A stretch of 39,320 nt of DNA from Demequina sp. (GCF_016278775.1 NZ_JADQBF010000007.1:1-39320); one strand, 5' to 3'; shown: positions 17,222 through 25,302, numbered from the stretch's first letter. Numbers and translations: made by a program. Notes: generated from the letters alone by a model not told the origin.

Positions 17222-17800
17222 CTAGCCCGCTGATGCGGGGTCGTCCTTGCCGCGAGTCGCGGATCGTTCGTTTTCAATGAGTTGGTCGAGCCACTCGACC
17301 TCACGCTCGACCCGTTCCAGCCCGTGCCTTTGCAGCTCGGCGGTGTAGCGGTCGTGGCGTTCGCGCATGGCCTTGAGGCCCTGCGAAATCTCTTCCAGTC
17401 GTTCGGACAGGCGGCCGCGGCGTCCTTCGAGGATGCGCAGCCTGGTGGCCGAGTCGGTCTTGTCGAACATGGCGAAGCGCACGTCAAAGGCGTCGTCGTC
17501 CCACGACGATGCCCCGGACGACGCGAGCTCCTCGGCCAATTGCGTGGTGCCGGCGTCGGTGAGCCGGTAGGCGATGCGGGAACGGCGGTTGGTCGACGGG
17601 TCGGGGCCTTGGTCGTCCACGGTGATGAGCCCTTCGGTCACCATCCGCTTGAGAGCCGGGTAGAGACTGCCGTAGCTGAGAGCACGGAACGGTCCCAGCG
17701 AGGCGCCAAGGCGTTTGCGAATCTCGTAGCCGTGAAGCGGCTTTTCTGCGAGGGTTCCCAGAATGGCGAGCGTGAGCACGTCGGTGCGTCGCATTGCCAT
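17222..17800 (-). CDS. PadR family transcriptional regulator
   Basis: A 192-residue PadR protein. The winged helix-turn-helix occupies residues 5-90 ([20 protein letters not shown], then [19 protein letters not shown], then [13 protein letters not shown]). The C-terminal part (from about 130) is a long charged helical dimerisation segment ([21 protein letters not shown]). The conserved pairing with ino1 predicts control of inositol phosphate, mycothiol and phosphatidylinositol synthesis, with autoregulation. The palindromes at 17886-17938 around the predicted promoter are good operator candidates. The effector is unknown. Confidence 0.94.
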   Translation of the reverse strand: MAMRRTDVLTLAILGTLAEKPLHGYEIRKRLGASLGPFRALSYGSLYPALKRMVTEGLITVDDQGPDPSTNRRSRIAYRLTDAGTTQLAEELASSGASSWDDDAFDVRFAMFDKTDSATRLRILEGRRGRLSERLEEISQGLKAMRERHDRYTAELQRHGLERVEREVEWLDQLIENERSATRGKDDPASAG

Positions 17801-17885
17801 CCTCTCGTGAGCCCCTCACCGTGGCGCGGCCTCAGGCGGATCTCCACCTCGGCTTCATCACACGGTGCCGTTGACGTAGCGCTGT

Positions 17886-17943
17886 GCCGATGCATCGGCG
17901 CGTTGTCACTGCCAGTTATATCGCGCCGATACATCGAGCGCAA
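17886..17943 (-). promoter_or_regulatory. padR-ino1 promoter with two operator-like palindromes
   Basis: On the minus strand, TTGCGC (17938-17943), a 17-base spacer and TATAAC (17915-17920) make a plausible sigma-A promoter. A perfect 14-base palindrome GCCGATGCATCGGC lies at 17886-17899, just past the expected start site. A near-copy, GCCGATACATCGAG, lies at 17925-17938, inside the -35/-10 spacer. Their centres are 39 bases apart. Both extend on facing strands as CGATGYATCGGCGCG. This is the layout expected for autorepression by a dimeric PadR protein. Confidence 0.65.
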
Positions 17944-18027
17944 GTCCGGGGTCCGCTCGCGAGTCCGCTGACTCGGCCGACTCGGTCGCGCGTCTGGTAG
18001 CGTCATGCCAGGCAACTTGGGGGATGG

Positions 18028-19062
18028 ATGAACGACGCAACCGGCCAATCCGCGCCACCAGACAGTGAGGCCACTGCGGATGACCCGTCGTCACAGGAAG
18101 CGACGTGGCGAGCGAGGGCGCTGAGCACGGTGCGGGCGCGCGCCGTCCCCTGGGATCGTTCCGGCGAGGCCTTGCTTTTCACCGTGGCGGCCGTGGTGAT
18201 TGGTGCCTTCGCCATCAGGAGCGCCTACAGGTTCGAGCATTTCACCCACCAGTGGGCCAACACCGCGGTGATCTGGGTGGCCGCCTTGTGCGCGTTGGCG
18301 GGTGCACGCCGGGCGCTCGCCGTTGCCGTCCTGCGCCCCACCCTGGAGACGCTGAGCGTCGCGGGGGTGACGGCGGTGGTCTTGGCCATCACTGGCTCAG
18401 CCGCGGTGTGGCAGACCGACCAAAGCACCACGGTGCCCGTGTACACCGAGGAGTCCCCGGCGACGTATGGCGACTCGGTCTACCTGTTTCTCAAGGGCGA
18501 CTCCCAGGGTGCCGTGTCGCGAGTCGAGGCACACGGCGTGGTCGAGCTGGAGTTTGGGAAGCGCGCGATCCCCGACAGCGGGGAGGTTCCGACCGGCCGG
18601 TGCTGGGAAGTCTTGACGACCACGAACACCGTCGCGGCCGCCGAGACCTGGCCGTGGCAGGACAGGTTGCGTTCGCCTGGGCGCGTGCAGCGAATCTCGA
18701 CCGTCGAAGTGAAGGAGGTGGGCGGCGATTGGACAGAGGTCAACTGGCGTATCACCGACCTCCAGTACTGCCTGACGGACCTTGAGCAGGTGATGTTCTC
18801 CTCCGAGGAGACCGAATTGGGCTCGCAAACCCGCCACCGCATCGTGGTGTCCACCGCGAGCGGCCCCCCAGTGGCATTGAGGCTGACCGACTCGAAGGGC
18901 GTCGCGGCGGTGATCAACCTTCAAGACCCCGGCACCGAGTGCGCCACGTACGAGCATCTGTCCGGCTGGGAGAAGCCGGACGATGAGCAACCCTGCGATC
19001 GCATTCACGACCTGGAGGATCAGTACAACTTCAACGCAGGGGAAGCGATCACTCAGGAGTGA
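18028..19062 (+). CDS. Membrane protein with four-cysteine extracytoplasmic domain, unknown function
   Basis: A 344-residue protein from the ATG at 18028, preceded by a G-rich ribosome binding site and, further up, a possible -10 (TAGCGT). After a disordered acidic/polar start of about 35 residues come three hydrophobic helices (about 47-66, 76-95, 108-128). Residues 130-344 are probably outside the membrane. Four cysteines in that part (GRCWE, LQYCLTD, GTECATYE, QPCDRI) could form two disulfides. I do not recognise a family. It is divergent from padR and shares its regulatory region. The following small gene lies on the same strand. Confidence 0.8.
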   Translation: MNDATGQSAPPDSEATADDPSSQEATWRARALSTVRARAVPWDRSGEALLFTVAAVVIGAFAIRSAYRFEHFTHQWANTAVIWVAALCALAGARRALAVAVLRPTLETLSVAGVTAVVLAITGSAAVWQTDQSTTVPVYTEESPATYGDSVYLFLKGDSQGAVSRVEAHGVVELEFGKRAIPDSGEVPTGRCWEVLTTTNTVAAAETWPWQDRLRSPGRVQRISTVEVKEVGGDWTEVNWRITDLQYCLTDLEQVMFSSEETELGSQTRHRIVVSTASGPPVALRLTDSKGVAAVINLQDPGTECATYEHLSGWEKPDDEQPCDRIHDLEDQYNFNAGEAITQE

Positions 19063-19142
19063 CCACTCCACTCGTCCCCCGGCCGCTACGCTTGCCGCAA
19101 CGTACCTCACATGGGGGCGCGATCAGGCGCAATGGGGGGACC

Positions 19143-19460
19143 ATGTTGATCTTCTTTGGGTGGGGCAAGAACGTCGACGAGGTGCCTCTAGACCCCGGCA
19201 CTCGGCTGCTGATGATTTCCGAGTACTTCCACGTGTTCTGGTTTCTCACGGCGACGTGGGGCCGCCAGTTCCAGTTGGCGACTTGGACCGAGCACGGATG
19301 GGCCGTTCGCCCCATCTCGACAGAGGACGCCGACGCCCTGTGTGGGGGAGCGGCCCCGGACATCTCCCTGTGGAAGCGGTTCTCGTTGATGGGCGCGGTC
19401 GCGTTCTTCGTGATGATGGTCGCACTGGTTCTTGCGTATAGCTTGGCGACCGAGCGCTGA
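19143..19460 (+). CDS. Small membrane protein resembling a zinc-ribbon family that has lost its cysteines
   Basis: A 105-residue protein. I chose the ATG at 19143 because GGGGGGACC sits directly upstream; the longer frame from 19059 adds low-quality Pro/Arg sequence. The N-terminus MLIFFGWGKNVDEVPLDPG resembles small actinobacterial proteins that begin MLIF-FG-GK and then carry a Cys4 zinc ribbon around FFIP/FTLF segments. Here the matching stretch reads SEYFHVFWFLTATWGRQFQL with no cysteine pair; the only cysteine is at DALCGGA. One C-terminal membrane helix (MGAVAFFVMMVALVLAYSL) ends the chain. Function unknown. Family assignment is by N-terminal pattern only. Confidence 0.65.
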   Translation: MLIFFGWGKNVDEVPLDPGTRLLMISEYFHVFWFLTATWGRQFQLATWTEHGWAVRPISTEDADALCGGAAPDISLWKRFSLMGAVAFFVMMVALVLAYSLATER

Positions 19461-19474
19461 TCCCCTCAGCCGTC

Positions 19475-19502
19475 GTGACAAGAACGTCACCGTAACGTCG
19501 CC
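19475..19502 (+). promoter_or_regulatory. Candidate activator site upstream of the PBP gene
   Basis: Two near-identical nine-base direct repeats, AACGTCACC (19483-19491) and AACGTCGCC (19494-19502), have an 11-base period, one helical turn. They overlap an inverted repeat GTGAC-N6-GTCAC (19475-19490). They lie about 55-80 bases upstream of the predicted start site. Tandem GTCAC-type repeats recall MtrA response-regulator sites of actinobacteria, which control cell-wall genes; this match is inference. Confidence 0.4.
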
Positions 19503-19544
19503 CACCTGTGGCCGTGGGAACCGGGCGGGAGGGCCCCCCGTTCG

Positions 19545-19550
19545 TACACT
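19545..19550 (+). promoter_or_regulatory. Predicted -10 element for a leaderless PBP transcript
   Basis: TACACT ends six bases before the GTG at 19557 and three bases before the ATG at 19554. There is no Shine-Dalgarno sequence. The spacing favours GTG 19557 as first codon of a leaderless mRNA. Confidence 0.5.
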
Positions 19551-19556
19551 GACATG

Positions 19557-21842
19557 GTGAGTGAAAACGGCCGACAGCCGCACAGGAGAAGTACCCGACC
19601 CGCCGCTGGCGCCTCGGGGACCCAGCCGACGCGACGGTCGACCAAGCCACCCAGCGTCCAGCCGAGGTCGGGCGCTCACAGGACCTCCGTGAGGAACTCC
19701 AGTTCCACGATCCGCACAGGCGCGAACCGTGGCGGCACCGGCGGCGGCAATGGAGGCGGCAAGGGCGGCAACGGCAACGACCCGCACTTGGACAAGAACG
19801 GCGAGCCTATCCCTCAGTGGAAGTACTGGTTGCGCCGCATCGGATTCGGTGCGCTCATCGCGGGCCTCGCGACCGTACTGATTGGCTTCATCGCGCTCTT
19901 TGCGCGATACCAGAGCCTCGACGTGCCGGAGGCGCACGAAGTCGCGCTGATCCAGTCCTCCACCGTCTTCTACGCCGACGGCACCACGGTGATGGGGCGG
20001 CTTGGTGAGGCCGACCGCACCATCGTGAGCATCGACTCCCTTGAGCCCTACGTGTACAACGCCTTCGTGGCCGCTGAGGACCGATCGTTCTACCAGAACC
20101 CTGGCGTCGACGCCGGGGGCACCGCACGCGCGCTGTTCAAGTCCCTCGTGCTCGGGCAGAAGCAGGGTGGATCCACGATCACCCAGCAGTACGTGGAGCG
20201 CTATTACGTGGGAGAGACCACCACGGACATCAAGGGCAAGATCGACGAGGCCTTGCTGGCGCTCAAGATCGACACCCAGCAAGACAAGAAAGAGATCCTG
20301 GGCAACTACATCAACACCGTCTACTTTGGTCGCGGCGCCTACGGGATCGAGGCGGCGGCGCGCAAGTACTACGGCAAGCACGCGTCCGAGCTGACTGCCT
20401 CCGAGGCCGCCTTGTTGGCCGGACTTCTGCCGGCCCCTTCGCGCTGGGACCCGCGCCTCGATCCGGACCAGGCCGAGTTCCGGTGGAACTACGTGCTGGA
20501 CGGCATGGTCGAGTTGGGCGAGATCACCGACGCGGAGCGTCAGCGCATGACGTTCCCTGAGACGATCGAGTACAACAACTCCGACGTCTACGGGGGTACC
20601 AAGGGCTACCTGCTGCGCTCCGCCATCGCCGAGGTCGAGGAACGCACGGGGATCACCCAGGAGGAGGTCGAGACCCAGGGCCTCAACATCGTCACCACGA
20701 TCGACCCGGCCGCGCAGCAAGCGATCGAGGCGGCCGTGGCTCAGATGCCAGAGGACGCAGCTCCCAACTTACGGGTCGCCGCCGTCACGATGAATCCAGA
20801 GACGGGCGCCGTGACCGGCATGTACGGCGGCGCCGACTATCTCGAGATTCAGCGCAACGCCGTCACCCAAGACATTGCCCAAGCTGGCTCGACGTTCAAG
20901 CCGTTCGCGCTCGTGGCCGCTCTTGAGAACGACATCTCGCTCGATTCCGTCTACAACGGGTCCAGTAACAAGACGGTGCCAGGCTTTGACAGCCCCGTTC
21001 GCAACTTCGCAGGCGTGAACTTCGGCGACATCGACCTGGTGCAGGCCACCGCGAGCTCGGTGAACACCGTGTACACGCAGCTCAACATGGAAGTCGGTCC
21101 CGACAAGACCCGTGATGTCGCCATCAGGGCAGGGATTCCGGAAAACACCGCAGGCCTGGAGGCCAACCCGTCCAACGTGCTCGGCTCTGCGTCGCCGCGC
21201 GCAATCGACCTGGCGTCCGCGTACTCGACGTTCGCGACAGGGGGCCAGCGCACCGAGCCGTACATGGTGGCGCAAGTCACGCTGGCCAATGGCGATCTCT
21301 TCTACCAGTACGAGCCCCAGCAGGAGCGCGTCTTCGACCCAGACGTCATGGCCGACGCCACGTATGCCATGCAGCAGGTGGTCAACTACAACTCGGGGTC
21401 TGGCCACTTCGCCTCCGAGCTTGGCCGGCCAGTCGCGGGCAAGACGGGCACGTCCAGCGACAACCGCTCCGCCTGGTTCGTGGGCTTCACTCCGCAGCAG
21501 GTGGGCGTGGTCGGCATGTATCAGGTGGGCCCCAACGGCGAGGAGGAACAGATCACGCCATTTGGCGGCTTCAGCGAGATCACCGGCGGCTCGATGCCAG
21601 TGCGCATCTGGACGTGGATGATGGGCCCGATCCTGCAGGATGCTCCCGTGGTGGAATTTCCGCCGCGCGCTGGCGTCGGTACGGCCAACACACCCGAACC
21701 AAGCCCCACGCCAACGCCGACGCCGTCCCCGACTCCGTCGCCAACGCCGACTCCGACGCCCACGCCGACGCCAAGCCCGCAGCCCACGCCCACCCCACCG
21801 CCGACGCCCAGCGCCGGCCCGGTCGCTGACCTCCTTCCATGA
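19557..21842 (+). CDS. Bifunctional penicillin-binding protein (class A PBP)
   Basis: A 761-residue class A PBP that polymerises lipid II and cross-links peptidoglycan. After a Ser/Arg/Gly-rich cytoplasmic tail of about 90 residues comes one membrane anchor (LIAGLATVLIGFIALFA). The GT51 transglycosylase domain has the catalytic Glu174 in AAEDRSFYQNPGVD, plus GGSTITQQYVERYYVG. The transpeptidase domain has SxxK Ser445 (GSTFKPF), SxN (ASSVNTVY) and KTGTSS (Lys629), so both activities look intact. The C-terminus is a low-complexity (Pro-Thr/Ser-Pro) repeat of about 40 residues. The GTG at 19557 fits a leaderless transcript; an ATG one codon earlier is the alternative. Its stop overlaps the start of the aminotransferase gene (ATGA). 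Confidence 0.95.
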   Translation: MSENGRQPHRRSTRPAAGASGTQPTRRSTKPPSVQPRSGAHRTSVRNSSSTIRTGANRGGTGGGNGGGKGGNGNDPHLDKNGEPIPQWKYWLRRIGFGALIAGLATVLIGFIALFARYQSLDVPEAHEVALIQSSTVFYADGTTVMGRLGEADRTIVSIDSLEPYVYNAFVAAEDRSFYQNPGVDAGGTARALFKSLVLGQKQGGSTITQQYVERYYVGETTTDIKGKIDEALLALKIDTQQDKKEILGNYINTVYFGRGAYGIEAAARKYYGKHASELTASEAALLAGLLPAPSRWDPRLDPDQAEFRWNYVLDGMVELGEITDAERQRMTFPETIEYNNSDVYGGTKGYLLRSAIAEVEERTGITQEEVETQGLNIVTTIDPAAQQAIEAAVAQMPEDAAPNLRVAAVTMNPETGAVTGMYGGADYLEIQRNAVTQDIAQAGSTFKPFALVAALENDISLDSVYNGSSNKTVPGFDSPVRNFAGVNFGDIDLVQATASSVNTVYTQLNMEVGPDKTRDVAIRAGIPENTAGLEANPSNVLGSASPRAIDLASAYSTFATGGQRTEPYMVAQVTLANGDLFYQYEPQQERVFDPDVMADATYAMQQVVNYNSGSGHFASELGRPVAGKTGTSSDNRSAWFVGFTPQQVGVVGMYQVGPNGEEEQITPFGGFSEITGGSMPVRIWTWMMGPILQDAPVVEFPPRAGVGTANTPEPSPTPTPTPSPTPSPTPTPTPTPTPSPQPTPTPPPTPSAGPVADLLP

Positions 21843-23023
21843 CGCACCAGTCGGGCGACGTCGCGCGCCATTTGGCGGACGTGACAGGGACGCGGGCCCA
21901 GGATTGGTTTCCTGTGTTCAAGGCGCGCTACGGCATGTTGGAAGCCTTCGCCGCCCTGGCGGCAACAGGCACGGAGCGCGCGGTCGTCACACAGTTCTTG
22001 ACGTGTGCGACGGCGGTGGATCCGATCCTCGTGGCAGGCATGACGCCCACTTACGCCGAGGTGTCGCCGGCCACCTTGTCGCTTGACCCGGATGCGCTCG
22101 AACTAGGGAGCGATACGGCGGCTGTCGTCATCCAGCACACCTTTGGCATTGTCGACCAGTCCGCAGCCAGGCGTCTTGCGGAGTCCGCGAGGAGCGTCGG
22201 CGCGCTCGTGTGTGAGGACAGCGCCCACTGTGTGGGCCGCATGGCGATCTGGCCAGACGGAACCCCCCTCGCCGACGTGTCCTTCCACTCCTTCGGGGCG
22301 GAGAAGATGCTGCCGACCAAGTTTGGCGGTGCCGTGTGGGTGAGCCCCGCGATGGCCGACCGTGAACTGCGCGCAGCGATCGTGGATCGCCTGCTCGCGC
22401 TCAAGAACCCTAGTCCTCGCCTGGCGCTCGCGGCCCGCACGTACCGCTATCAACTCGCGGTGCTCAACCGCTTGCCCAGGGGCCTCAGCAGGCGACTTCG
22501 CGCGCTGCTCACTGCCACGAGCGTCCTCGCGCCACCGGTGGCGCCCGCCGAGAGGGAGGGGCGCCTGGCCCACGCGCCCGTGGCGGCGAGCGATTGGGTG
22601 GCTCACGGCATGGCCTCGGCCATGCTGACGCTGCCCCGGGTGGAGAGCGGGCGCGCCCGTGCCGTGGCGGCCTACGTTGAGGAGTTGGGCGATCGCGTCG
22701 AGGTTCCGGCAGGCATCACGGCGGGCCAGCCGTTGGTGCGGTTTCCGTTCCTTGCGCCGCCCGACGTTGACGCCGACGCCGTGGTCGCGCGCCTGCGCGA
22801 GCAGGGGGTTGTCGCTGGCGATTGGTACCGTCCCGGGCTGTACCCCGGCGCGGTGGACCCCGAGGTCTATGGGTATCGCCCCGGCGACAACGCCCAGCCA
22901 GTGACGGAGGACGTCATCGCGCGCCTTGTGAACCTGCCCACGAATGTGGAGCCTGAGCGCGCCCGCCAGATCGCACGTCAGGCGCTCGCGGTCATCGATT
23001 CATGCCGCGTCGGGCGTGCGTGA
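21839..23023 (+). CDS. DegT/DnrJ/EryC1/StrS-type PLP aminotransferase-like protein
   Basis: A 394-residue fold-type I PLP protein of the sugar/amino-sugar aminotransferase family. The PLP-binding lysine is predicted at Lys156 in FHSFGAEKMLPTKFGGAVWV, and the Asp that contacts the pyridine nitrogen lies in ALVCEDSAHCVG. IQHTFGIVDQ is the family's conserved strand before it. Family members transaminate nucleotide-linked keto-sugars; the substrate here is unknown. It is translationally coupled to the PBP gene by an ATGA overlap, suggesting a cell-wall or surface-glycan role. Its 3' end overlaps the convergent ATP-grasp gene by 32 bases. Confidence 0.86.
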   Translation: MTHQSGDVARHLADVTGTRAQDWFPVFKARYGMLEAFAALAATGTERAVVTQFLTCATAVDPILVAGMTPTYAEVSPATLSLDPDALELGSDTAAVVIQHTFGIVDQSAARRLAESARSVGALVCEDSAHCVGRMAIWPDGTPLADVSFHSFGAEKMLPTKFGGAVWVSPAMADRELRAAIVDRLLALKNPSPRLALAARTYRYQLAVLNRLPRGLSRRLRALLTATSVLAPPVAPAEREGRLAHAPVAASDWVAHGMASAMLTLPRVESGRARAVAAYVEELGDRVEVPAGITAGQPLVRFPFLAPPDVDADAVVARLREQGVVAGDWYRPGLYPGAVDPEVYGYRPGDNAQPVTEDVIARLVNLPTNVEPERARQIARQALAVIDSCRVGRA

Positions 23024-24224
23024 TGGTGCTCAGCACGTGGCGCAGGTCGACCCGCAACACGGTGATCAGCCGCTTGAGGCTCATGTCCGGCCGATACCAC
23101 AGCGTGTGCTTGGAGCCCCGGCGTTTCGCTGCCCGCACCCGCGAGCGCAGTCCCCGCGGCGCGTAGATCACCGCGAGCGGGTACGGCAGGTTGAGCAACA
23201 GGCGTTCCTGCGTGGTCGCCTCATACGCTGTTGGGGTTCCGTAGACCCAATCGTTCACCATGCGCGCGGGGATGTTCCCACCAGCCGCCATCGCGTAGTA
23301 GGAGATCGCCCCCTGGCGCAGGTTGAGCTCGAGGACTTTGCTCCTGCCGTCACGGCGGTCATGCATCACGTCGAAGTTGGCGCTCCCGGTGTAGCCCACC
23401 GCGTTGAGGAGCGTGCCGAGCGAGGCTGCCAGACCCGGATCGTCGACCGTCAGGATGGCGTCGTAGTTGCCCACCATGACCGGATCGCGGTCCGCAAGTA
23501 CCACTTGACCCACGGATACAAACGTGAGTTGGCCATTCCTGTCTGAGTACGTGTTGGCCACGCGCATCACCGACTCGTCACCCTCGATGTACTCCTGAAC
23601 GATGAGGTCGTCGTCGTAGCCGGCCGCGAAAATCCGCTCGGCGACCTCGCGCACGGACGCGGGATCGTCTAGCAGGTAAATCTTCTGCTTGCCCGGAAAG
23701 CTGCGGCGCTGGTAAACGTCCGTGTTGGACGGCTTGAGGATGACGGGGTACGAGAACGGCAGGCCCTCTCCCACGCCCGAGTCGCGGCGCACATCGGGGG
23801 TAAGGACCACGGTGCGTGGATGGGGCACCCCGACCTCTTCGCACGTGGCGTAGAAGTCTGTCTTGTTGATGAGCCGGTCAGCGAGCGCGCGGTCGACCAG
23901 CGGGACCACAAAGCGCTCGCCGAGGCGCTCCCGATAGTCGATGAGCACATTGACGTAGTACTCGATGGTCCCGATGAGCAGCAGGGCACGATCGGGAAAC
24001 TCGTCGGCCAACGCCAGCAGTTCTGCCACGATGTGCTCGGGCTTGTCCAGCTCGCGCGACGCCCGCACGTCCACGATGCGGGAGTGTGACGTCTCCCTGA
24101 GGGCAACCCTGCCGAGCGCCAGACTCCGCACGCCGAACTCCTCGTGGAGGCTGCGAGCGATGTTGTAGGCACCCAAGCCCGTGCCCAGCAGGATGGGGAC
24201 GAACTCGTCATTGCCGTACGTCAT
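22992..24224 (-). CDS. ATP-grasp carboxylate-amine ligase, D-aspartate ligase-like
   Basis: A 410-residue ATP-grasp enzyme. The start at 24224 (MTYGNDEFVPILLGTGLGAY) overlaps the FemAB stop (ATGA); the frame continuing to 25154 is only a shadow of FemAB. The N-terminus (FVPILLGTGLGAYNIARSLH, then EEFGVRS) matches the pattern of the Enterococcus faecium D-aspartate ligase family. The ATP-grasp core shows FSYPVILKPSNTDVY, LIVQEYIEGDES and the metal-binding VLELNLRQGA. That family activates the beta-carboxylate of D-Asp and attaches it to the third-residue diamino acid of the stem peptide. With the FemAB transferase and the racemase beside it, cross-bridge synthesis is the best-supported role. 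D-Asp versus another D-amino acid cannot be settled from sequence. The C-terminus is basic. Confidence 0.85.
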   Translation of the reverse strand: MTYGNDEFVPILLGTGLGAYNIARSLHEEFGVRSLALGRVALRETSHSRIVDVRASRELDKPEHIVAELLALADEFPDRALLLIGTIEYYVNVLIDYRERLGERFVVPLVDRALADRLINKTDFYATCEEVGVPHPRTVVLTPDVRRDSGVGEGLPFSYPVILKPSNTDVYQRRSFPGKQKIYLLDDPASVREVAERIFAAGYDDDLIVQEYIEGDESVMRVANTYSDRNGQLTFVSVGQVVLADRDPVMVGNYDAILTVDDPGLAASLGTLLNAVGYTGSANFDVMHDRRDGRSKVLELNLRQGAISYYAMAAGGNIPARMVNDWVYGTPTAYEATTQERLLLNLPYPLAVIYAPRGLRSRVRAAKRRGSKHTLWYRPDMSLKRLITVLRVDLRHVLSTITHARRGMNR

Positions 24225-25258
24225 CGTCGTCCTGTCAGCAGTCGTTTGGCGCGCAGGAGTCCCACGAGCAGCGCGTACGTGCTCCGCTTGGCTGGCACGT
24301 CCCAGGCCGGATCGACGGCGCTTTCCGCGCCCCACTTTCGTTTGAAAAGGCCGACGCTGGCGAGGCTCGGCGCCAGGTCGGAGTCGACGCCGCCCATGTC
24401 GAAGGTGCGCACTGACTTGGAGCGGAGGATCGCCAGCACGTCCCACAGCAGCCGCACGGTCGCGTCGAGTTCGCGCGCCTCCTGGCTTGCCCCCGCGTAC
24501 ACGTAGTGCGCCGCGCCCTCGTAGTCGGTCACGATGGCCCACGCGATGGCCCTGCCGCGCGGGTCCTCCGCGCTCGTGTGTCTCGCCACGAAGACGCGGG
24601 CGTGGGGCTGCAGGGCATCGACCATGGCGCGGTACACCTCGGCATCGAAGATGCCGAACCCGTCGCGCTCGGCGGTTTCTTGGTAAATCTCGTGCAGCTC
24701 GGTGAAGTCGGCGGCAGCGGCCTCGGTCTCGTCGGCGACCACGACGTCGTCGTGCTTGAGCGCCTGGCGGACGGTGTAGCGAAACTTCTTGGACAGCGAT
24801 GCCAGGTATTCGTCGGCGGGCCGCTGCACATCGATGACGACGGTGCGGTCGTAGGTCACGGACTGCAGCAGCGGGCGCAGGTCTGGCGCGCGGTGGCGGG
24901 CGTGCAAGCGCATGAATACGACGTCGGTCCATTCCTCCTTGGAATAGCGGATGAGCGCATCGCGGACTGCGAACTCGGCGTCGGGCGTGGGCTCGACGAG
25001 CATGAGGGGAGCGTGACGCGCCCACACGTAGGGGAACCCGCGCAGCGAGTAAGCGCTCAGACTGATGAGCGCGACGGGTGCGCCGCCGTCGGGCCCGACG
25101 GCGAGGCGCGCGAGATGACTGCGCCCCTCGGTGGCCGCATCGAAGCGATCCCATACCGGAGCCTGCTCAAGCGGAACCTGCACCCCCGCGGCTGCGGCCG
25201 CTGCGAGAAAGACTTCATCGCCAACCGGCCACGCCACCCATTCGTCGCCGCTTTTCAT
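24221..25258 (-). CDS. FemAB-type aminoacyltransferase (peptidoglycan bridge formation, GNAT fold)
   Basis: A 345-residue FemX/FemAB-like protein. It has the duplicated GNAT layout: the first half includes PVWDRFDAAT and DVVFMRLHARHRAP, and the second half starts with the motif SLSKKFRYTVRQALKH. AHYVYAGASQEARELDATVRLLW and TFDMGGVDSD follow, all typical of the family. FemAB enzymes transfer an amino acid from aminoacyl-tRNA to the side chain of the third residue of lipid II stem peptides, or extend a bridge already begun. No Shine-Dalgarno sequence precedes the ATG; a TAGGCT hexamer lies seven bases upstream. The gene overlaps the downstream ATP-grasp gene by four bases, so both products are probably made together. 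Confidence 0.9.
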   Translation of the reverse strand: MKSGDEWVAWPVGDEVFLAAAAAAGVQVPLEQAPVWDRFDAATEGRSHLARLAVGPDGGAPVALISLSAYSLRGFPYVWARHAPLMLVEPTPDAEFAVRDALIRYSKEEWTDVVFMRLHARHRAPDLRPLLQSVTYDRTVVIDVQRPADEYLASLSKKFRYTVRQALKHDDVVVADETEAAAADFTELHEIYQETAERDGFGIFDAEVYRAMVDALQPHARVFVARHTSAEDPRGRAIAWAIVTDYEGAAHYVYAGASQEARELDATVRLLWDVLAILRSKSVRTFDMGGVDSDLAPSLASVGLFKRKWGAESAVDPAWDVPAKRSTYALLVGLLRAKRLLTGRR

Positions 25259-25265
25259 GGCACCG

Positions 25266-25302
25266 AGCCTAATGGCATTGCTCGGCGCGTCGCGCTGCCG
25301 AG
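25266..25302 (-). promoter_or_regulatory. Predicted FemAB promoter with adjacent inverted repeat
   Basis: TAGGCT (25266-25271, minus strand) lies seven bases before the ATG at 25258, as for a leaderless transcript. Just upstream, CTCGGC-N10-GCCGAG (25281-25302) forms an inverted repeat over the expected -35 region. It could be an operator or the end-hairpin of the racemase transcript; no T-run follows. Confidence 0.4.

Noticed and set aside
19059-19142. Upstream in-frame extension of the zinc-ribbon-like gene
   Set aside because: It lacks a ribosome binding site and adds Pro/Arg-rich sequence, while ATG 19143 has a strong site directly upstream.
19475-19490. CRP/GlxR site at GTGACAAGAACGTCAC
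   Set aside because: CRP-type sites need six bases between GTGA and TCAC; here there are eight.
21690-21815. Short-period repeat at the end of the PBP gene as a possible CRISPR or minisatellite
   Set aside because: It is an in-frame Pro-Thr/Ser-Pro coding tail, common in actinobacterial class A PBPs.
24225-25154. Long N-terminal extension of the ATP-grasp gene
   Set aside because: It runs in an alternative frame of the FemAB gene. The family N-terminus begins at 24224 with an ATGA overlap.
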